Shown one piece after another: positions 11,078 through 22,079 of a stretch of DNA of 64,000 nt. The notes under the pieces are model-generated. The model worked only from the letters and a program-made list of their open reading frames with translations. It was not told the DNA's origin and did no database searches. Each line of letters begins with the position of its first letter. Position 1 is the stretch's first letter. Where the stretch lies: the NCBI GenBank assembly GCA_025716815.1, contig JAIXMN010000020.1:496001-560000 (forward strand). Direction: 5' to 3'. The DNA is from Dichotomocladium elegans. Its lineage: Eukaryota > Mucoromycota > Mucoromycetes > Mucorales > Lichtheimiaceae. A program made the translations under genes and the position numbers.

Positions 11078-13928
11078 ATGGCTGCAACCATTGCTCCAGT
11101 TCTTCCCGCCTTTCGCTTTGCCGATTCCTTCTGGGTAAATTCTAGTTTTCCTTCCCTGTTTTATTTCTTTTCTCACATTAAACCCGGGTATTATATTATA
11201 AATCCCTCCCAGGATGCCAAAGACCAGGGCGTTAATGTCATGCTCAACAAGCTGCATACCGCAAAACAGACCTGCGAGGAAATCAAGAGGCTCTTTGAGT
11301 CTAGGTAATCCTTTCTTCCTTGCTCCTCCTCCCCGTCCATCTTCCCACAATTACGAAGTTTCCCCTTTCTGATACTGTGCGAGAGCAGATCCCAAATAGA
11401 AGAAGAATATGGCGAGCGCCTGCTTAAATTGTCAAAGACAGCAGTTGGGCAGACCGAACAAGGGACCACGCTGGCCGAGTCACTTGCTCAAATTCCCAAT
11501 TCGCTCGAGACGAGCGGTCATGCCCATCTTGATCTTGCGCAGCAGCTCAGGGATCATCTTGAGGCGCCGCTTGATGGATTTCTGCGCGAGCAGCGAGATC
11601 TGCGAAGAATGGTAAAGGAGCCCAGAAACATCTTATTGTGGTTATCACGTTTTCATTTTTTCCAATCTATGGCTTGTGTAGCACCATCAACAGATTGAAA
11701 ACGCGCGGCAGCTCAAGAACATGCACCACACGAATGCTATGAAAGTAATAAGATAATACTTGGGAAATTCGGTTACATGAGGGGCTGATCTCTTAAAAGG
11801 CAAGAGAGTTTTACCACTCCGAATGTCAACGTGTGTCTGCCATGGAGAAAACGATGCGAGAATTGGGCTCAGAAATGAACGTCGATGAGAGAAAACAGGT
11901 GAATCTATTTTTTTTTTATGCAGTCAAAGAGCGGCAGAATTCATGCTTGTCAGACATAGATGGAGTCAGATATTGCCGAAGGACGAAAGATGGTACAGGC
12001 CGCGGAAAAAGAGTACCGCCGGGCCATTGATGTCCTCAACGGCGTGACAAGGGATTGGATTGAGAGCTGGAGGAGCACATGTAATATATTCCAGGAGATG
12101 GAGGAGCGTCGAATACGGTACATTCATGGCAGTCTTCGGTCCTACGCGAGTATACTTTCCAGCGTATATCTTATCGATGAACAGGTACAATCGTAAACAT
12201 GCACACGCGCGGAATTCACCCATCTGATAACGACAAGTGCTGTGATCGTATTACTACTACCCTTGAGCTGACGGACGTCCAGAGAGACATGGATGAATTT
12301 AGTATGCGCTTCGGGACAGGAACAGAGATGCCTGGTGAGTGCTTTCAGGGGGGTATTCCATTCCACAGAGAAAGAGAAAGAGAAAGAGAGAGAAAAAGAG
12401 AGAGCCAAACATACAAGCTAAGTCCTCACGGAACAGAGATGTTACAGTTTGAGCCATATGCCTTTGAAACTTATGAGGAGGCGGAGGATCCGAGCGCACA
12501 GGTATCCCCCGCATCCTCAATGCATGACGACGAGGGCCAGGAACGATCGAAGTCTGAAGTCAAAGATCGAGATCAGCAGAATGATGCCGTTGCCGCATCA
12601 GATTCTGCACTTTTGCCTGCGGCTCCGCCTGCCGTTGTGTCCGAGGCTTCGGTGGCACCGGCTCCAACGACGAAAGTCGCAGCAGAAGAAGAACACACCC
12701 AGTCCACATCGCCTTCTCCAGAAAAAGAAACTCCGGCACCCACCACATCACCTTCACTCGCAACTGGCGCCTGCGATGTCAAGAAGCCTGATCAAAATGA
12801 TCGCGCCATCTCAGCAACAGAGGCCGAATCGTCTTTAACCACAACGCCCGACATAAAACACAAACAGTCAACCCAGATACCATGCATTCCGGATTCCGAA
12901 CAACAACAACTGCAGCAGCAACCGGAGCAGAAGGAATCTGTTAGTTCATCGACTAAAGGCGAGCGGTGGGTCATTTCATCAATGCGACGGCCACAACAGC
13001 TGCCGGTTCGTGTGCAAAACGTACGCATGAGCATCGCCTCGTCCGGTATGCCGTCGACCATATTGGCACCACCTTGCGCATCATCGCCACCTGCATCAGC
13101 AACTAGCCCACCTGCTATTAACAACAAATTCCATCGTCCGAATGCACCTGTCAAGATCGAAATCCCCGAAAAGCCTCCAGCAGCTCGTCATAGCAATGTT
13201 CCTCTAGAGACTGGTCCTCAGCGACACGAAAGCCTTCGACAGCAGATTGTGGATGCAAATGGCAGCTACTATGGCGGCAACAGCAACAGAACCATAAAGC
13301 AAAACTATGGTGCGGACCTTGTGGAAGTCAACGGCAGAGACCTCTATGGTCCTGCTTCCATGGCCACCAAAGAAATGTATCCAGGCGAGGGTTCGGCATC
13401 GCCGACATTGGCAGCGTCGACAACGAGCAAGAAAGGCCCCCTGAGCTCGTTTATGAAGAACATTCGCAAGGCCGAAAGCAACAGAGATTCGAAACGATTC
13501 TCGATGAATATATTTAGCAGCTCGTCGAACAAAAAGGACGCGTCGAAGCAGATGTCTTTGGATGAGGTCTTTGAGCAATCAGAGATGATTAGTAGTAACG
13601 CCAGTCAGAGGCACTATGAGGCCTCGCATTATCCTCCGCAGTTGGAGGATGGATCTCAGGTCATTGAATATGGTAAGGCGGATAATTGCGGTAAACAGAA
13701 TCTGCGGGGGAAGGGATATGAGATGACAGATGGACGATCGAAACTCTAGTAAGCGCGATGTGGCCGTTTGACGCAAGGATCCCGAGCGAAATGAGCTTCG
13801 TCGAAGGGGATACGATGGCTGTGCTTCATAAGCAACCAGATGGTTGGTGGCTTGTGGAATTGATGGATCCCACGCGACGACAGCGAGGTCTTGTACCTGG
13901 CAATTACATGCAAAGCAAAAAGGAGTGA
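11078..13928 (+). CDS. F-BAR and SH3 domain protein (Hof1/Cdc15/Imp2-like)
   Basis: Nine exons: 11078-11134, 11213-11304, 11389-11611, 11682-11744, 11800-11898, 11960-12184, 12238-12334, 12437-13672 and 13750-13928. The N-terminus starts an F-BAR/FCH module (FADSFW, then a TCEEIKRLFESRSQIEEEYGE helix) that runs to the TGTEMPEMLQFEPYAFE block. A long Pro/Ser/Gln-rich middle region follows. The last exon supplies a complete SH3 domain (VSAMWPFDARIPSEMSFVEGD, then DGWWLVEL and GLVPGNYM). A 77-nt intron (13673-13749) joins the middle region to the SH3 exon; unspliced, the frame would stop before SH3. Such proteins bend membrane and organise actin and the ring at septation and endocytosis. Exon phases agree throughout. 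The acceptor of exon 6 (before ATGGAG at 11960) is the least certain. Confidence 0.85.
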
Positions 13929-14049
13929 GGAGGCGCACAAAGGACATCTTATATGATAGTTTTGTTTATATCCCCGTATACCGAATGCAATTATCTTTAT
14001 AATCCAAGATGCGAAGAATAAGTGTGAGCGTGGCGAGGGGAACTTTTGT
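13929..14049. other. 3' flank of the F-BAR gene
   Basis: A short AT-rich stretch between the SH3 exon stop and the 3' end of repeat unit R1. It probably holds the 3' untranslated region of the plus-strand F-BAR gene. Confidence 0.3.
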
Positions 14050-14464
14050 CTTCTACATAGACAAGTCAAAATAAATTTCGTACACGCGATAAAATAATTG
14101 TGTCGTATCGCCTCGATGGATGGATACCCATTAGTCAGCTGAAAGCAGTAACCCTCCTCTACAGCCTTTAACTTGCACTCAAGGGTTCGAAGGGCCCAGG
14201 AGTTATCCTGAGTAGTACCGGCGCTACCTGAGACGGAGAGACGGGAGAAGAATGCCAGCACACCAGGGAATGGCGGCGGCAGAGGGACGAGCGGAATGAG
14301 GCCCGAGAGAGCAGAGAGAAAGAGGGAAGGGCATCCAGGAGTCGCTCTCTTCCATGACTCATCAATTGCGGGCACGATTGGTCCATCTACTAAGGCGAGT
14401 GGATGTTAGATTGCAAGAAAGCAAGCTAATAGGATAGTGATCATACCGGATGAGAGCATAGCGC

Positions 14465-14507
<43 letters not shown>

Positions 14508-14545
14508 GGGAGGGTCAGCTGTCTATAAGAAGCAGATTGCCGTGA
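14050..14545 (-). repeat. Repeat unit R1 (promoter, exon, intron, exon)
   Basis: One of three dispersed units with the same layout (others: R2 at 25020-25550, R3 at 33500-33790). Read on the minus strand it has a weak TATA-like CTTATAGAC near 14523-14529, a (GA)n tract where R2 and R3 have a leader, a short exon ending ATCCG, a 60-nt intron (14387-14446, GTATGATC...TAGTAG) and a second exon starting ATGGACCAATCG. The second exon contains the shared words CATGGAAGAGAG and CAGGATAACTCCTGG. Two overlapping frames are open; one reads MDQSCPQLMSHGRERLLDAL, the other DGPIVPAIDESWKR. Which one, if either, is translated is unknown. Homology with R2 continues to an AT-rich 3' end. Confidence 0.6.
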
Positions 14546-14984
14546 ACCCCCTCTTCCCCCATAGGATGTGCACAGAGTAGAGATAAACAAGCAAGAGGAG
14601 GGTTGCATTCGAACATAGACAGATAGACTCTAAGAAAACCCGGAGGCTGCAACACCTCTCTGCTCAAGTCTATATTTGTGATTTGCTTGACTTGATGATA
14701 GCAATCAGAGCATCACCCCCTTCATGCACACCGCTGCCTTATTGTTCAACCGAAACGGAAATTTCATGTGCATCACGACGTGCCAATCCTTTGTTTATTC
14801 GCGCGTATTGATTGACTTATGAAAGCAAGCGGATCCACACCCAGAGGACAGGCAACCAAAATACAGAATTCCCTTTTAGAATCCAAAAACAAACAGAATC
14901 TTACCTTTATCAGTGGAACCCGCTTAAAGTCTGCTTCTTTCATCTAAATTCCTCTATCCTTTTGCTTGGTGATATGCATATCAT
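14546..14984. other. Intergenic stretch between R1 and a Tc1 fragment
   Basis: No gene is recognised. The sequence lies between repeat unit R1 and Tc1 fragment D, matching the order seen at R3 and copy C. Confidence 0.4.
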
Positions 14985-15235
14985 GGAGGTTCAAGGTCTC
15001 TCCTGCAAGATAGACTACATACGCATATATTCTGTGTGATAACAAACGGATTAAAGAGAATACACTACGTCATCAACGGTATGCCCTTGCCCCGTATTCT
15101 TAGAAAGGTTGATTGGTCATTTCACAATGGAAAACATGCGTAAAGACTTCTGGGCAAAACTTGACTTCTATTTTTGTTGATCCTGCGACTTCAAGAACGG
15201 CGTGATAAAATGATTTGTCGGACTTTCTAAAGTGT
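14985..15235 (-). mobile_element. Tc1-like fragment, copy D (5' part only)
   Basis: The plus strand holds ACAAACGGATTAAAGAGAA, a CATCAACGGTATGCCCTTGCC block and GTAAAGACTTCTGGGCAAAA followed by GATCCTGCGACTTC. All match, in order, the 5' region of copies A and C. Only the upstream non-coding segment and the first part of the transposase end are present, so this is a truncated relic in the same orientation as copy C. Confidence 0.65.
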
Positions 15236-15320
15236 GGGGACGTGGGGGAGAGCAGCAATAACTGATTCCCCAAAAAGAGCAGCTATCACATTCTCGCCTA
15301 CCTCCCCTCCTTGAACCATC

Positions 15321-16171
15321 ATGCAACTCGGTCATATCTTTGCACTCCTAGCATGTGCTATTGGATTGTGCTGGGCGCAGGTCATTCAAGTGACCGATAG
15401 TAATGTCAAGTCACTGATTACGGATGACAGCGAATGGCTTTTGGAATTGTAAATATGGACGCACATGCATACTTGCACACGCACACACAGACAACCGACC
15501 CTTCGCTTTTTCTTAGTTATGCAGACTGGTGCGGTTACTGCACTCGGTATGCACCCAGCTACGAAGCAGCTGAAGATGCACTTTCATCGATGACTGCGGT
15601 CCGAGTCGGCAAGGTCAATGTAGAGCAGAGCCCGGGTCTGGCTGCACGATTCTTCGTGCAGCGGTTACCGACGGTCGTCCACATCAAGAACCATGAGGTC
15701 CGTGCAGTACCTCTTGATCAGATGAATGATCTTGTCAATTTCGTCAAGGACGAGGCATGGAAGGACATCCAGCCTGCCAATGGTCTGACGTCGCCCTTCA
15801 GCGCGATGTAAGTTTTTTTTGGAAAAAAGGAAGAGAACGAGAAAGAAAGAAAGAAAACCCTGGAGGTTGACGATCGAATCCATAGAGGATCTATGGTGGC
15901 TGTGACAGGACGTATGGTTAGGTGGGCATCATCCATGTCGCCGTTCACGATTGCAGTCTTGATGGTCGTGTTGCTTGGACTGGTGGTGGTTTTGCCGCTT
16001 TACATGCCCCAGCAAGGAGACGAGCAGACCGTTCCTTCTCCTGCTGCTGCTGCTGCTGCTGTCGTCGAAGGCGCCACTGAAAGCGAATCTTCTGCCGCAG
16101 GAAAGACGACCGCAACCATCGCATCATCCTCTCCCTCGACGAAGCAGCGCAAGTCGAAGCGGATCGATTGA
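15321..16171 (+). CDS. Thioredoxin-like transmembrane protein (TMX-type)
   Basis: Three exons: 15321-15448, 15517-15807 and 15886-16171, giving 234 residues. It has an N-terminal signal peptide (MQLGHIFALLACAIGLCWAQ), then one thioredoxin fold with the active site FYADWCGYC and the cis-Pro region VQRLPTVVHI. A single membrane span (FTIAVLMVVLLGLVVVLPLYM) follows, then a low-complexity Ala/Ser tail ending in a basic motif (KQRKSKRID). This layout matches ER membrane thioredoxin-related proteins, which help oxidise or reshuffle disulfides of secretory proteins. The CGYC pair differs from the human TMX1 CPAC. The basic tail could act as an ER-retention signal, but that is inference. Confidence 0.85.
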
Positions 16172-16898
16172 ACGCATATGCTATATGTATGTGTGTATGT
16201 GTATGTCTTTACCCGGGAAATGGGGAAGGGGGTCAGGCAGCATTTTTTTTTACAGCCCGGCCTCCCATCCAATCTCAGACAAGTAATAATCGTGTAATGA
16301 ATGAACAAAGTTCGTATAAAACATCATCTGTTGTTGATAGAAGTTTATCTTTTCGAATAAGAACGTCCTGTTGATTCTTTTACAACGTAGATGGAACAAG
16401 TCCCTTATTGCCATTGGACTGTCTATATAGTTGGGCTAGAAATTATGTTGTTGGTGAAAAAGATCTCACTCAATCTTGACGTCTACGTATATATATATTT
16501 GAAGGAATGGGCTGAGAGAAGGCAAACTAAAGGAAAGATGGGTTTCTCGAACATATACAATCGTTTTAACTCAACGCAGATTGCTTTCCATAGCGCGCCA
16601 GCCGATTATAGATATATGTATGTGTGTGCCGTGGGCAGTACCATCATTTTCCTTTTAATGCACCATGCCCCCCCAGGTACCGCGATCAACTTTTTTAGAG
16701 CGTCATGTTTATGGTGTAAAATGGGGTGGGGGGGGGGAAAGATTTATGTACATACACAACCGGAGATATAGATTTGCTCCGTTTTGACAGATATGAAGAA
16801 CATAAGATATGAAAATGGCGTATAGACACGAGATTGGACAGGCAGGGCAGCAAAGGGCAGGACGGGACAAAAGGTTTCTAATTCATTTCTGAGCATGA
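16172..16898. other. Convergent 3' region, no recognisable gene
   Basis: This lies between two convergent genes and holds their 3' untranslated regions. It contains a G run near 16728-16737 and short TATATA tracts. No coding signal is visible. Confidence 0.5.
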
Positions 16899-17398
16899 TC
16901 AATGGTAATCGTTACTTCGCCACAGATCTTTGACGGAGCTGATCTGGTTCATTTCCGGAAGATAGCGATGATGATAATCGTAACCGGCCGCACCGGGCAA
17001 GTAGCCATAGGGATCAGAGGCTCCGTACCGTAGGCGATTATACATGCGTCGAAAGACGCTAGGTCGATAACGAGGATCGTAATATCTGCTGTAAGGACCG
17101 TATCCATAGCCGCCGCTGCCTTCGTAGGCTGCTGCGGACCCATAGCCTGCTGTTCCGTACCCTGTTCCGTAGCCTGCTGCTGCACCGTAGCCTGCTGCTG
17201 CACCGTAGCTTGCTGATGCACCGTAGTAGGAGCTGGTTGTTGGATGGAGCTGGTTGCGGTAGAGATACGGTTGTTGATAGTAGCCATAGGGCTGATGATA
17301 TCCTAGATAATAAGCCCGTCTATATGAGTTCCCACGAAGTCGCTATATTGTTGCTTTCTCTCTCTGTATGCGTGTTTCTCACCTGAATAGTAGTTCAT
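16899..17398 (-). CDS. Gly/Tyr/Ala-rich small protein
   Basis: Two exons, 17383-17398 and 16899-17302, encoding 139 residues. The first exon is 16 nt (MNYYS plus one base). The body is a low-complexity run of Tyr-Gly and Ala-Ala-Gly-Tyr-Gly repeats (GAAAGYGAAAGYGTGYGTAGYG), followed by an Arg/Tyr-rich stretch (RYYDPRYRPSVFRRMYNR) and a normal C-terminus (EMNQISSVKDLWRSNDYH). No signal peptide is visible. I do not recognise the family. Gly/Tyr-rich tracts of this kind can phase-separate or act as structural repeats. An antisense-frame Gln/Thr-rich frame on the same strand is a shadow. Confidence 0.6.
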
Positions 17399-18096
17399 GG
17401 CTGTCCGAATGTGGAAGAGGATAAAGAGAGAGCGAGAGCGAGCGAGCGAGATGTTCCATTCCTTCTTTAAAGGCATATGAAAAAAAATTCGACCAACCTT
17501 TGTACGACGAAACCGGACGGAACGATCCGTTCAAAAGGTCAGTTGACAAGGGCCCTGCGCTGTTACACATCCGTGGATGGATGCACGCGCGATGTGCATC
17601 GCTATGGGGCGCGCGGGTTCTCATTCGGGCAGCGGGCGATGGCGACAATGGCAAAAGGTGCTGTGAACCAAAAAGAACAGATATAGCGTTATGTAGAACC
17701 CGGGAGGTAGATGCGTACTTGTGGCCATGGACAGTGCAGGCCGCCTGAATTAATTGGTGCAGTGATTTGCAGCCACGAAGCAAATGAATGGGTTCTATTG
17801 CTTGGTGCTACAGTACCCAACCGCTCAAATGAGATATCGCCCGCGCTTTTTTCGCGCTAAATGCGCATGTACCACACTGTCCATCTGAGCGCTGTACTAG
17901 CTCAAGTACATAGGATCGTCTCTTGCGCTGGTGCATGTGTACGGGTGAGTACATATGCTTGTGTGCGTGAGTGTGTTTGTGTGGGGTTTCTGTAGGAAGT
18001 CTCTTTTATTTTCAGTTTCCAAGATCGATTTCGTTATCAACCCCCAACCCCATAAAGCAAGCGTGCGATGACACTAAGAAGCTATTTAGAGGGACA
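17399..18096. other. Intergenic stretch
   Basis: It contains the promoter of the Gly/Tyr-rich gene and the 3' flank of the SLMAP-like gene, with a short GCGA-rich repeat near 17430-17450. No other coding sequence is recognised. Confidence 0.4.
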
Positions 18097-19721
18097 TTAC
18101 AAAACGAGAAGTAGATAAAAGAGCGCAGATAAGACGCCGACGAGGGCAGCAAGCGAAATCTGTACAATGCGTGACTAGAAGCCAAAAGGATAAGTTTTCC
18201 ATCCTTGTGAGGGGGGGAGGAAACCCTTGTTCTTTTCTTCATTGTCTCACTCTCTCACCTGCCAAAAGCCGTAAAATCCGCCACTCGATGGAGAGGAGGA
18301 ACTGGTATCAGAACGCTTTCGCTGCTCGAGTTCCTGGATCTTCCGCTCGAGTTGTAAACATCGTTCCTCAAATTCTAGACAACGCGCCTTCTCTGCCGAC
18401 AAGTCCTTATTAAGCCTAATCTCCTGCTCCTCTAGCATCCATTTTAATTTTTCGGCCTGTTTTTGAGCTTCGGAAAGCGCTTTTGTTACTGATCCATCAC
18501 CGCCTTTCTGAAGTGCATGGATGGTTTCCTCGAGCTTCGCCACCTCCAGCTTCGCAGAAGCAATGGCTTCATCCTGATGCTGACATTTCTCAGTGTACGA
18601 CGCTAAGTTGGTTAATGCGTCATGTAGCTTAGCTTCGAGTTCCCTTGCCCGATCATCCTTTTTTGCGATATCGGCTTGCTGTGAGAATATGACTTAAATA
18701 CAGTTATTATTTGTTACTCTACCGCTTTTGAAAGTCGTTTGTTGTCCTCGAGTGTCAATGCCAGCTCACATTTCACCTTTTTCAGCTCGTATTCGACATC
18801 CTTGGAGCGGTGAAGTTCTTGCTACATTACACGGATATATGTAGATATGAATGTCACGTGTTCTTCTTCTTCGGCACGATTTTCATCCATCTAATTTTAC
18901 CTGTAGCTTCGACATCAAGAGCTGCCAGTTGGATTCCATCATTGCTGTTTCCGGCATGACAAGGGGCGGGTTCTGTCTCTTGAATCCATCCGACTCAGTA
19001 CAAAAGAAAAGTACATTACATTTCGTCTTTTCACCTTTTACATCCTACCCTGCATGACAGCCCTTCATTAAGTTCCTTGAACATTGCACTATCTATTTGG
19101 GCCAGTGCGGTTGGCAAGATCTGAACTTGACATGACACTTTGTGATACAGGACTATTGACGGAAATGAGTCCAGAGAAAGAAGGAGGGGTTCCTCAGTTT
19201 GCTTGTGCTCTCCTTACTACGTACTAGATCCATCCTCGTTTGTGATATCAACACCGAATTCGAGTGTATCCGTGGATTTCAACTCGAACGGCTCGCTTTC
19301 TTCATTCTCGTCTGATAATCGACGTCCGTTTAAAAATGTTCCGTTACTGGATTTGATGTCGCGAATGTATACCTAATGCCAAGGATGATCCATCATATAA
19401 GGTGCTGATACGCTCTCCCTCCCCCTTTTTTTGTTGGACGATGGATCCATCTTCCTCACGAAAGGATCTGAAGTGTGTAGATACCTTGCCTTGTTCATAC
19501 CAAAGCTCTGCATGTATCCTAGACAGGACTTTAGAGTCAAAAAGCCCGTTGTATGGCAAAGCTACTGCTTTTGACGATGTCTGTCGACCAATGCGCACGC
19601 GACCTTTGTTGCTGCTGCTACTGCTGCTACTGCTGCTGATGTCCCGCACCTCAAGCATTTTCGTTTGGAATGAGCCATGCCGAGGAAGCAAAATGACCGT
19701 TGCTGCTGCTCCTGTTGCCAT
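18097..19721 (-). CDS. FHA, coiled-coil, tail-anchored protein (SLMAP/Far9-Far10-like)
   Basis: Spliced minus-strand gene with several exons. The N-terminus is an FHA domain: VRIGRQTSS, then SRIHAELWYEQGK, then VYIRDIKSSNGTFLNG, a full set of FHA phosphothreonine-binding landmarks. A run of Ser (an AGC triplet repeat) sits in a loop before the GR of strand 3. After FHA come long coiled-coil exons (LHRSKDVEYELKKVKCELAL; EKARCLEFEERCLQLERKIQ). The last exon (18097-18174) encodes a C-terminal membrane anchor (QISLAALVGVLSALFYLLLV). FHA plus coiled coil plus tail anchor is the layout of SLMAP and the yeast Far9/Far10 proteins, which place the STRIPAK phosphatase complex on ER or nuclear envelope membranes. 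The chosen ATG is at 19719-19721; a longer N-terminus upstream remains possible. Confidence 0.75.
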
Positions 19722-20207
19722 CGCTTTTGCGGGATATAACACCGATTGACTGAAGACTTGAGGTCTTGTCTCAACCTCTTTCTTATACATGTTCACGTTT
19801 CCCGATCTCTTGACAAACCTTGATCGGTCATTAATTCCTGCGGAGTAATCTGCAGCTGGGAAGGCGGAAGGGATTGTAATGCCATGAGCAGCGGGTAAGA
19901 CGAAAGAATGGGCCAGCTCGAGAAAAATAACGAGATACAGGGATAGAAAGAAAGTAGAAGAAGAAAAGAAGAAATACACGAGTGGTAAGAGGGACAGGAG
20001 ACAGGGGATAGAAGGAGAAAAAAAAAAAGAGAAATACTCTCGTACGTATTTCATGCGCTCTGGGCTCAATAAAGTGGGGAATCCATCCCTTCAAAAATTA
20101 CTGCTCTCCCCTCAATAACGCATTTCCTCGTTGCTTCTCCCATTCTATCGGCCTTCAAAGAAGAGGTCAAGCGCCGTGTCTTCATGACCATTCTTTTTAT
20201 ACATATA
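19722..20207. other. Intergenic stretch upstream of the SLMAP-like gene
   Basis: Mostly pyrimidine/purine-biased sequence with AG-rich runs. It likely holds the SLMAP-like gene promoter and 5' leader and the 3' flank of Rpn7. An open frame continues upstream of 19721, so part of this could be coding. Confidence 0.4.
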
Positions 20208-21821
20208 TTAAACGTCAATCACTCTACTCAGCTTCTGAATTCTATTGAGCAACAGATCGCCTTGTTTGATCACCGTTTGATATTGTGCATTCTTTGCATC
20301 TGGTCGATTCGTCTCAATAATCCCCTTGACCTGGTCGATCACGCAGTTGAGGCGGCCGGCTGCGATGAATTTATACAGCTCACTAATCTCATGAAATCAG
20401 CACCATATTATTGTTGGTATTACACGAACGCAGTCTTACCGGTCAATGTATTCTTCGGTGACACCAAAAGCTTGGGCCATGCTGGCAATGGTCAAAGACC
20501 GGTAGCTTTCAAGCAGCTGTGCATAGGCAACAATTCGCATCTCACGTACGTAATAACGAAGATGCGAGTGCAAGAACCGCGAGGTACGAAGATGCGTTTG
20601 CTCAATATCAGCTATTGAGGATTGAGAAGAGAAGATCAGCTCCACCATTTCGATATCTCGTCAGCCCAGCAGTATGTTACCTAGTGCGCGGAAGAATTGA
20701 GCATAGTTGCAGTTGTACAGACTATTCATGTAGTCTTCCAAATGCGGGATTTCCGAGATGACTTCCAGGATCTCAGGTGCATCGAGGACCTGTCCAAATA
20801 GCCCCCAATTAAACGCGACATTCCGCAGAAAGACCTAGAGCGACTTGCCTTTTTCTTAATATCAACACGCTTCATGCTGATCAGACTGGTCAACACCGCA
20901 TATTTCACAAAGTCTTGATAGCTCATCATCTCGGTACTAGTAAACGTGCTCAATGTGTCGATGAACAAGTGTGCAGCTCCCTTGAAATCGCGAATGGACA
21001 TCAAGTACACGCCCTCGTATGCCTTGAGACGGTTGCGTCGATCCCAATCACCCCCCTGTTCCACAAGTTCCTTTAATTTATCAATATTGGAGCGCACCAT
21101 CTTGTTGTCGTCGTAAAAGAAGCCGATGCGGACTAGCGTGAACACAATGTCGATGCGTGTACCAGGCGTTATTGACTTTTCCAACAGTTCATTGTACTTC
21201 TCAAGTGCTTGATCCTGTACACATTGCCCAGATCAACAAAAAATCCAGGCCAGAACGTCGCCCACCCCGTGCACACACACACGCACACACACATTCACTC
21301 ACTCACCTTATCGCCAATAAGTGCATAATAGTCAGCTTTTCCCAGCAAGGCCTCATTTACTTCGGTCTCGCCTTGGTTCTGTTCAGCATCTTTCACTTTT
21401 ACGTCGAATTTCGCAATTTCCTCCTTGTTCACAGCTTCCATGCGAGCATAAAGGGCCTGATCAAAAGGAAGCCGGAGTGCCTCTGTCACGTACTTGTAAA
21501 AGGGTGCCATGTCTATTCGAAGCGCTCCATTCAATCAGCCCAATACATCCAATGGTTGTATAACTATGTGTAGTCGTCCAATAACAATGAAGACACTATA
21601 CTCTTTTCTTGAATCGTGCGTAATATCTGCTGCTTGGCCTCCTCCCGCTGTTCGAGGGGACCATGCTGAACGATAAACCGGTGGTGCTAGTGTATTTTTT
21701 TTTAAAAAAAAAGGCGTGTGTCAGATATACGAATCAAAAATGATATATAAAATGTCAGCCTTACAGCGAGGGATAGATCAGGAATCTTTGGCACTTCGTT
21801 TTCGATGATTTGAGGGGCCAT
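20208..21821 (-). CDS. RPN7: 26S proteasome regulatory subunit Rpn7 (PSMD6)
   Basis: Lid subunit of the 19S regulatory particle. The ATG is at 21819-21821 ([19 protein letters not shown]). Exons then encode a helical region ([21 protein letters not shown]), the TPR-like block [19 protein letters not shown] with [17 protein letters not shown], and the C-terminal PCI domain ([59 protein letters not shown]). The C-terminus ends [14 protein letters not shown]. All blocks match the Rpn7/PSMD6 family in order, and the total length agrees with the usual 390 or so residues. At least six introns separate them; exact junctions were not all resolved. Rpn7 helps assemble the lid through its PCI domain. 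Confidence 0.9.
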
Positions 21822-22079
21822 TGGTGAACTTGTATGGGAGAGGAAAGTCAGTCTGGCTTGCCCCACTTTCCCCTCTTGCACGCGTTCGGTACACGCAATC
21901 GGTCACGTGAGATTTTATACTCCGTACGGGCTTTCTGCTTTCAACAATTTGCCCCCGAAACGAACCTGATGATGGCTAACTGCATCGCATGTGAGCCAGG
22001 CGATTAGCTTCAAGACTTGCTTTCTTGGCTATTCATAAAAGTGGCATATTGCAGACCACCGAGAATGCATCTGAAAAGA
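21822..22079. promoter_or_regulatory. Upstream region of Rpn7, bordering Tc1 copy B
   Basis: About 260 bp between the Rpn7 start codon and the edge of Tc1 copy B. The outward-facing TATAAAAG of copy B (22222-22229, minus strand) lies about 400 bp upstream of the Rpn7 ATG and points toward it. Whether it contributes to Rpn7 expression is unknown. Confidence 0.3.

Noticed and set aside
14181..14200. GGGTTCGAAGGG as a tRNA B box
   Set aside because: No matching A box, acceptor stem or cloverleaf could be drawn. It lies in the R1 second exon.
13746..14375. 209-codon minus frame
   Set aside because: It joins repeat unit R1 to the antisense of the SH3 exon of the F-BAR gene. Only the R1 part has any support, and the rest is shadow.
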